Positions 7,189 through 10,766 of a stretch of DNA of 10,766 nt are shown piece after piece. Every line of letters begins with the position of its first letter. Position 1 is the stretch's first letter. The notes beneath the pieces were generated by a model. That model was not told where the DNA came from, did not search any database, and saw nothing but the letters and a program-made list of their open reading frames with translations. Source of the stretch: an uncultured Lachnospiraceae bacterium (lineage in GTDB: Bacteria; Bacillota; Clostridia; Lachnospirales; Lachnospiraceae); assembly GCA_900555195.1 (NCBI GenBank), contig USKC01000083.1, positions 1 to 10,766 of the forward strand, read 5' to 3'. Position numbers and translations under genes: made by a program.

Positions 7189-7217
7189 ATTGTACCACAA
7201 TTCCGATATCGTGCAAA
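7189..7217 (-). promoter_or_regulatory. Promoter of the acetyltransferase-phosphodiesterase operon
   Basis: On the minus strand TTTGCA (7212-7217), a 17-base spacer and TACAAT (7189-7194) preceded by TGG form a good sigma-A extended -10 promoter. Transcription would begin near 7182, giving a leader of about 60 bases before the acetyltransferase start. Confidence 0.6.
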
Positions 7218-7265
7218 TGGCCTATCTTTTGCAGAATATCCCTGTTTTTTCCACTTTTCCATGTC

Positions 7266-7304
7266 AAAAAGGCTGTCAGGAATGAAATTTCATTCCCAAC
7301 AGCC
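7266..7304 (-). terminator. Intrinsic terminator of the DUF4234 gene
   Basis: GGCTGT (7271-7276) pairs with ACAGCC (7299-7304), and inside a two-base mismatch an eight-pair stem (7279-7286 with 7289-7296) continues the hairpin. Read on the minus strand it is followed by TTTTT (complement of 7266-7270), about 60 bases past the DUF4234 stop codon. The plus-strand side has only a weak T-rich tail. Confidence 0.8.
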
Positions 7305-7363
7305 TCTTTGCTGATTCTTTATGCTCATTCTAACCGGTTCTGAACCGTTCTCGGTCTCTCTGC

Positions 7364-7717
7364 TTACATCTGAGGCCCGCTCATATGGTTCAGCTCATTC
7401 TGTAAGAGCGCCCATGCGATGACGGAAAGCCCGAACAGTGTAAGAAGAAGATAAACAAGCCCGTTGTTCTGAGAAGGCAAGCCGCGCATCTGACGTGCCT
7501 GGTCAATCTTCTCGCCTGCTTTATACATCCAGTAGATGTGATAGATGTTACAAGTGATAATGGACAACAGAACCACCATCCCGCCTGAAGTTTCATTCGT
7601 TCTTCCCGACGCCGTGTTCACATCGTTTGCCAGACAGGCAAGCCAATACCACCCATAGATTCCACAGGTAATGATGGAAAGAAGAATACAGGAAACTATA
7701 CTCCGATTTCTGATCAT
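7364..7717 (-). CDS. DUF4234-family small membrane protein
   Basis: The 117-residue protein has three predicted membrane spans (about 7-28, 46-66 and 86-105) and no enzymatic motif. The first two spans carry an internal repeat: SIITCGIYGWYW at 14-25 and SIITCNIYHIYW at 52-63, the pattern that marks DUF4234 proteins. A charged loop (67-84) separates spans two and three. The start at 7717 is set by AGGAGGG five bases upstream. It has its own extended -10 promoter and a strong terminator, so it is monocistronic. It is divergent from the DUF975 gene, with which it shares an identical 11-base -10 region. The function of the family is unknown. Confidence 0.85.
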   Translation of the reverse strand: MIRNRSIVSCILLSIITCGIYGWYWLACLANDVNTASGRTNETSGGMVVLLSIITCNIYHIYWMYKAGEKIDQARQMRGLPSQNNGLVYLLLTLFGLSVIAWALLQNELNHMSGPQM

Positions 7718-7747
7718 AAGACCCTCCTATGTAATTAAGTTTTAGAT

Positions 7748-7756
7748 ATTATATCA
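7748..7756 (-). promoter_or_regulatory. Extended -10 promoter of the DUF4234 gene
   Basis: The minus strand reads TGATATAAT, a perfect extended -10 element, with a leader of about 24 bases to the ATG. No recognisable -35 lies at 16-18 bases. The surrounding ATGATATAATA is identical in the divergent DUF975 promoter. Confidence 0.65.
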
Positions 7757-7815
7757 TAGCTTCATATCGCTGCATAGAGGATGTAAGAAATAATTATGTA
7801 AAATGTTACCCAAAC

Positions 7816-7862
7816 GCCTGCCGTCCATACAGTTCTGCCGGAACAAGTGCTTTACGGCAGGC
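7816..7862. repeat. Nine-base perfect inverted repeat midway between divergent promoters
   Basis: GCCTGCCGT (7816-7824) and ACGGCAGGC (7854-7862) are perfect reverse complements separated by 29 bases. The spacer holds a small inner inverted repeat GTTC/GAAC (7832-7844) containing a third CTGCCG copy. The arms lie 62 and 64 bases from the two -10 elements, so the repeat is centred between them. It is upstream of both transcription starts, so a protein operator or DNA cruciform is more likely than an RNA element. Confidence 0.6.
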
Positions 7863-7923
7863 AGCATACACCTTCCCGCTTCTCTTCAGACAGAAATTCC
7901 AAGTGGTAATCAGAAAGCAATAA

Positions 7924-7932
7924 TGATATAAT
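7924..7932 (+). promoter_or_regulatory. Extended -10 promoter of the DUF975 gene
   Basis: TGATATAAT is a perfect extended -10; the expected start is near 7939, giving a structured leader of about 92 bases. No good -35 is present, as in the divergent promoter. Confidence 0.65.
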
Positions 7933-7938
7933 AGCATA

Positions 7939-7997
7939 GCGGAAAAATTCCTGCTTTGCGCATGGTTTTTCCGCATTGACAGGCCTGTTCCGGCCTT
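7939..7997 (+). promoter_or_regulatory. Two-hairpin leader of the DUF975 transcript
   Basis: GCGGAAAAA (7939-7947) pairs perfectly with TTTTTCCGC (7966-7974), and the first arm begins at the predicted transcription start. A second hairpin AGGCC (7981-7985) / GGCCT (7992-7996) follows, with six T at 8003-8008 after a seven-base gap. The first hairpin could protect the 5' end of the message; the second resembles a weak attenuator. The ribosome binding site AGAGGAGG (8015-8022) is outside both. Confidence 0.5.
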
Positions 7998-8030
7998 ATC
8001 TATTTTTTCAGCTTAGAGGAGGACTACATA

Positions 8031-8975
8031 ATGGATCGCATTCAATTAAAAACGGATGCCAAGCTTTCTATGAGAATGGCCAATCCACATCCGGTACTCG
8101 TCACCCTGATTTATTGGATCATCATTTTTGCCGTATATATGGTGGTCTCTCTATTTTCCAGCTTTTTAAGCGTTTTTTCCGCCCTTTTCTCCGATTCTGC
8201 CGTGGGCGGGCTTTATGCATTCGGTTTATTCTTTCCCTTGCTGCTCATTTCTTTGATCTTTTCCGCTGTGTTTTCTCTGCTGCAGATAGGATATACCGGC
8301 TATACGCTGCGTGTTATTAACCGGCAGCCGGCTGGCATCAGCGATCTGTTCGCCTATGCCAGATTCTTTCTAAAAGCCTGGGGACTTTGCATCATGATCG
8401 GAATTTTCGTATTCCTGTGGTCCCTTCTTTTCGTGATTCCCGGCATCGTGGCCTCCTATCGTTATTGTCAGGCCGCCTACATTCTCGCCGAAAATCCCGA
8501 AAAAGGCATTATGGAATGCATCAATGAAAGCAAGGCCATGATGTTCGGCCACAAAATGGATCGGTTCATTCTGGATCTTTCTTTCATTCCCTGGTATCTG
8601 CTCTCAAGCATTACCTGCGGCATCGCCTCCATTTATGTCACCCCCTATCAAAGCCTTACCAACGCAGCTTATTATAACAGCCTGAAATATGGAAACAACT
8701 GGTATGGAGGATATCAGCAGAGCTTTGATGGGAACTATCAGCAGAATGGCTACCAGCAGGGCTTTAACGGCAACTATCAGCAGAATGGCTACCAGCAGGG
8801 CTTTAACGGCAGCTATCAGCAAGGGTTTGGCGGAAGTCAACCCAATGGAGATCAGCCAAACAGCTACCAGCAAGATTTTAACGGCAGCAGTCAGCAGTCA
8901 AACGGCAGCCAGCAGGAACCTGACAACAGCCAGCAGGTAAATCGTGATTCTCAGGATTCTGATATTATCGGGTAG
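8031..8975 (+). CDS. DUF975-family membrane protein with a Q/N/G/Y/S-rich repeat tail
   Basis: The 314-residue protein starts at 8031 behind AGAGGAGG. It opens with LKTDAKLSM, typical of DUF975, followed by hydrophobic spans at about 22-45, 62-85, 115-139 and 180-203. The family landmarks FVIPGIVASYRYCQAAYIL (134-152) and ESKAMMFGHKM (166-176) are present, and the domain ends with the usual PYQSLTNAAYYNSL. From residue 227 onward comes an 87-88-residue disordered tail rich in Gln (about one quarter), Asn, Gly, Tyr and Ser, nearly without lysine or arginine. It contains two identical 13-residue units (NYQQNGYQQGFNG) and degraded copies. Shorter Q/N/Y-rich tails occur in some family members, but the function of either part is unknown. 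The tail is probably cytoplasmic if the span count is right. It is monocistronic, ended by a strong terminator. Confidence 0.85.
   Translation: MDRIQLKTDAKLSMRMANPHPVLVTLIYWIIIFAVYMVVSLFSSFLSVFSALFSDSAVGGLYAFGLFFPLLLISLIFSAVFSLLQIGYTGYTLRVINRQPAGISDLFAYARFFLKAWGLCIMIGIFVFLWSLLFVIPGIVASYRYCQAAYILAENPEKGIMECINESKAMMFGHKMDRFILDLSFIPWYLLSSITCGIASIYVTPYQSLTNAAYYNSLKYGNNWYGGYQQSFDGNYQQNGYQQGFNGNYQQNGYQQGFNGSYQQGFGGSQPNGDQPNSYQQDFNGSSQQSNGSQQEPDNSQQVNRDSQDSDIIG
8733..8810 (+). repeat. Two perfect 39-base tandem repeats in the DUF975 tail
   Basis: Bases 8733-8771 and 8772-8810 are identical 39-base units, each encoding NYQQNGYQQGFNG. Partial copies flank them: GYQQSFDG (8709-8732) and SYQQGFGG (8811-8834). 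Perfect nucleotide identity points to recent duplication by slippage or recombination, so copy number probably varies between strains. Confidence 0.95.
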
Positions 8976-9032
8976 CTGGACATTCCCTTGACGGATGCTT
9001 CCCGATCAAACCAAGAAATTGTTTCAGATAAT

Positions 9033-9063
9033 GAAAAGGGGCAGGACTGCTCTTCTCCTGCCC
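9033..9063 (-). terminator. Intrinsic terminator of the purine genes
   Basis: GGGCAGGA (9039-9046) pairs with TCCTGCCC (9056-9063), loop of nine bases. On the minus strand the stem is followed by CTTTTC. It lies about 80 bases past the AICAR formyltransferase stop, after the larger hairpin at 9076-9113. Confidence 0.65.
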
Positions 9064-9075
9064 TCATAACTGCTT

Positions 9076-9118
9076 CGGAGCATGCGCTTTCGCACAGGAA
9101 AGCGCATGCTCCGTTTTT
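9076..9118 (+). terminator. Strong intrinsic terminator of the DUF975 gene
   Basis: A perfect 16-base-pair stem (9076-9091 with 9098-9113), loop GCACAG, is followed by TTTTT (9114-9118). It stands about 100 bases past the DUF975 stop codon. The opposite strand lacks a T-run directly after the stem, so it is mainly a plus-strand terminator in this convergent region. Confidence 0.9.
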
Positions 9119-9140
9119 CATAATCAGGCGTTTGTCCGGA

Positions 9141-10319
9141 TCAGTGATGGAACAGTCTGATGCCAGTAAACACCATTGCCATATCATATCTGTTGCAGGC
9201 GTCAATTACCGCCTCGTCGCGAACAGAACCGCCGGGCTGAACGATATATTTCACGCCGCTTCTGTGCGCCCGGTCTATATTGTCATAGAAGGGGAAGAAC
9301 GCGTCAGAACCAAGGGTTACCCCATCCAGTTTCTCCAGCCATTCCTTTCTCTCTTCCCGCGTAAACACATCCGGCTTCACACGGAAGGTCTTCTCCCAGA
9401 TTCCATCCGCCAGCACATCCATATAGTCATCGCTCATATAGACGTCTATGGCATTATCTCTGTCCGCACGGCCAAGCCCCTCCACAAACTGAAGGGAAAG
9501 GACCTTAGGAGACTGGCGCAGGAACCAATTATCCGCCTTGCTCCCTGCCAGGCGGGTGCAGTGGATTCTGGACTGCTGCCCAGCGCCTATACCGATCGCC
9601 TGTCCATCCTTCACATAGCATACGGAATTGGACTGCGTATATTTTAAAGTAATCAGCGCGACCTTCATATCCCGAATCGCTTCCGCAGGAATATCCTTCC
9701 GGTTGGTCACAATGTTGGAAAGCAGATTTTCATCCGCGATCAGCTCATTGCGCCCCTGCTCGAAGGTGATGCCATATACCTGCTTTTTCTCCAAAGGAGC
9801 CGGACAATAGGATTCATCGATCTGAATGATGTTGTAATTTCCCTTTTTCTTCTGCCCAAGCAGTTCCAGCGCTTCCTGTGTATAACCGGGAGCGATAACG
9901 CCGTCGGATACTTCCCGCTTGATCAGTCTGGCCGTATCCGCATCGCAGATATCGGACAACGCAATAAAGTCTCCAAAAGAGGACATCCGATCCGCTCCTC
10001 TGGCCCTGGCATATGCGCAGGCCAACGGAGACAATTCTCCCAAATCATCCACCCAGTAAATCTTTGCCAGTGTATCCGTCAGCGGAAGGCCCACCGCCGC
10101 CCCCGCAGGGGAAACATGCTTAAAAGAAGTCGCAGCCGGAAGCCCTGTGGCCTCTTTCAGTTCTTTTACCAGCTGCCAGCCGTTCAGGGCATCCAGGAAG
10201 TTAATATAACCGGGTTTGCCGCCCAGCACCTTGACCGGGAGATCACTTCCGTCCTCCATGTAGATGCGGGAAGGCTTCTGGTTTGGATTGCATCCGTATT
10301 TCAGCTGAATTTCGTTCAT
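9141..10319 (-). CDS. Phosphoribosylaminoimidazolecarboxamide (AICAR) formyltransferase, stand-alone
   Basis: This 392-residue cytoplasmic enzyme transfers the formyl group of 10-formyltetrahydrofolate to AICAR, giving FAICAR, the penultimate step of IMP synthesis. The sequence matches the transformylase half of PurH but begins directly at that domain (MNEIQLKYGCNPNQKPSRIY). The catalytic Lys-His pair is K67-H68 in ATSFKHVSPAGAAVG. Further family segments are YARARGADRMSSFGDFIAL (103-121), the GAGQQSRIHCTRLAG nucleotide-binding stretch, GSDAFFPFYDNIDRA, and the C-terminal MVFTGIRLFHH. The N-terminal MGS-like IMP cyclohydrolase domain of ordinary PurH is absent; that activity is supplied by the gene just upstream. 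The start at 10319 follows AAGAGGAG six bases away. The gap to the cyclohydrolase stop is 23 bases, so both are surely one transcript. Regulation is not visible because the operon start is outside the window. Confidence 0.93.
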   Translation of the reverse strand: MNEIQLKYGCNPNQKPSRIYMEDGSDLPVKVLGGKPGYINFLDALNGWQLVKELKEATGLPAATSFKHVSPAGAAVGLPLTDTLAKIYWVDDLGELSPLACAYARARGADRMSSFGDFIALSDICDADTARLIKREVSDGVIAPGYTQEALELLGQKKKGNYNIIQIDESYCPAPLEKKQVYGITFEQGRNELIADENLLSNIVTNRKDIPAEAIRDMKVALITLKYTQSNSVCYVKDGQAIGIGAGQQSRIHCTRLAGSKADNWFLRQSPKVLSLQFVEGLGRADRDNAIDVYMSDDYMDVLADGIWEKTFRVKPDVFTREERKEWLEKLDGVTLGSDAFFPFYDNIDRAHRSGVKYIVQPGGSVRDEAVIDACNRYDMAMVFTGIRLFHH

Positions 10320-10342
10320 TTTTTTCTCCTCTTTCTGGTTAT

Positions 10343-10766
10343 TTACTGATTCTTGTTGATAATGCGGCTCTCATAGCTTCCGTCTTCGAGATCAATATAG
10401 CGCACGAAAAGGGAAACCTTGTTTTCTTCATTCAGGCTGTTCCACAGAAGGTTGGCGAATTCATCGATATCCCCTCCCACTTCCACCAGCTTCGGCTCTC
10501 CTTCAAAGCTGGGAAGAGGGTTCCCGTCATGCATATAGGTATGGATGAATCTTCCTGTGCCGGCCGCCGGATTCTCGTACGCAAACGTATATCGGCTGCA
10601 GGAGTCCGGACATCCATTATCGCTCTTCAGAATGGACATTGCAAAGTTATAGCTTCCCTTTTCGATATGCATGATTCCGGAAATCCGGGGCGTATAATTG
10701 GGGCCGTCCGGCTCGAAGGTACGGCTGCGCAGGGACTGTTCAAAGGTCATCTGCTTGTCCATACCC
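10343..10766 (-). CDS. IMP cyclohydrolase, archaeal PurO-like family, C-terminal part (runs off the window)
   Basis: The visible 141 codons end at TAA (10343-10345) and extend past the right edge; the ATG at 10762 is internal (GMDKQMTFEQSLRSR). The sequence, including PNYTPRISGIMHI, SYNFAMSILKS, TGRFIHTYMHDGNPLPSFEGEP and NKVSLFVRYID, matches the bacterial branch of the IMP_cyclohyd (PF07826, PurO-type) family. Such proteins are usually about 200-250 residues, so the first 90-100 residues are missing here. The enzyme closes the ring of FAICAR to IMP, the final step of the pathway, and lies directly upstream of the formyltransferase that makes FAICAR. This pairing strongly supports both assignments. 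The fold is unrelated to the cyclohydrolase domain of PurH, so this is a non-orthologous replacement. Confidence 0.88.
   Translation of the reverse strand, partial: GMDKQMTFEQSLRSRTFEPDGPNYTPRISGIMHIEKGSYNFAMSILKSDNGCPDSCSRYTFAYENPAAGTGRFIHTYMHDGNPLPSFEGEPKLVEVGGDIDEFANLLWNSLNEENKVSLFVRYIDLEDGSYESRIINKNQ

Noticed and set aside
8604..8873. Repetitive hydrophobic minus-strand frame (LLVAILLIVAVKA repeats)
   Set aside because: It is the complement of the Q/N-rich repeats of the DUF975 tail; the repetition comes from the sense strand and there is no supporting start.

Overview
The window reads like a chromosomal segment of a Clostridia member, most probably Lachnospiraceae. This rests on gene content: a bacterial glutaminyl-tRNA synthetase, an archaeal-type IMP cyclohydrolase next to a stand-alone AICAR formyltransferase, DUF975 and DUF4234 membrane proteins, strong purine-rich ribosome binding sites, TGNTATAAT extended -10 promoters and roughly even base composition. 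No RNA gene, insertion sequence, CRISPR array or phage gene is visible.

Layout. (1) 1-539, minus: the N-terminal 178 codons of glnS, with its promoter. (2) 662-1454, minus: an NAD-dependent epimerase/dehydratase broken by an internal deletion and frameshift. (3) 1603-1704, minus: a 33-residue single-span membrane peptide. (4) 2024-3232, plus: a remnant of a two-component operon in which the middle of an OmpR-family response regulator is joined in frame to the cytoplasmic half of a sensor histidine kinase. (5) 3383-4197, plus: a small alarmone (ppGpp) synthetase with a one-base frameshift in a T-run, overlapping tail-to-tail with the next gene. (6) 4184-7122, minus: a GNAT acetyltransferase followed, with a 7-base overlap, by a membrane-anchored GGDEF-EAL protein that should be a cyclic-di-GMP phosphodiesterase. 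(7) 7364-8975: divergent DUF4234 (minus) and DUF975 (plus) membrane proteins, with matching extended -10 promoters around a centred inverted repeat. The DUF975 protein ends in a Q/N/G/Y/S-rich tail containing 39-base tandem repeats. (8) 9141-10766, minus: AICAR formyltransferase preceded by a truncated-by-window IMP cyclohydrolase, together covering the last two steps of IMP synthesis.

Three consecutive larger genes (662-4197) are damaged while those from 4184 onward look intact. Either this stretch is decaying in this strain, or the assembly has local errors; the sequence alone cannot decide. The points most worth a second look are the regulator-kinase fusion, the T-run frameshift in the alarmone synthetase, the DUF975 repeat tail with its symmetric divergent promoter region, and the unlisted 33-residue membrane peptide. 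I see no convincing wholly new multi-gene system.
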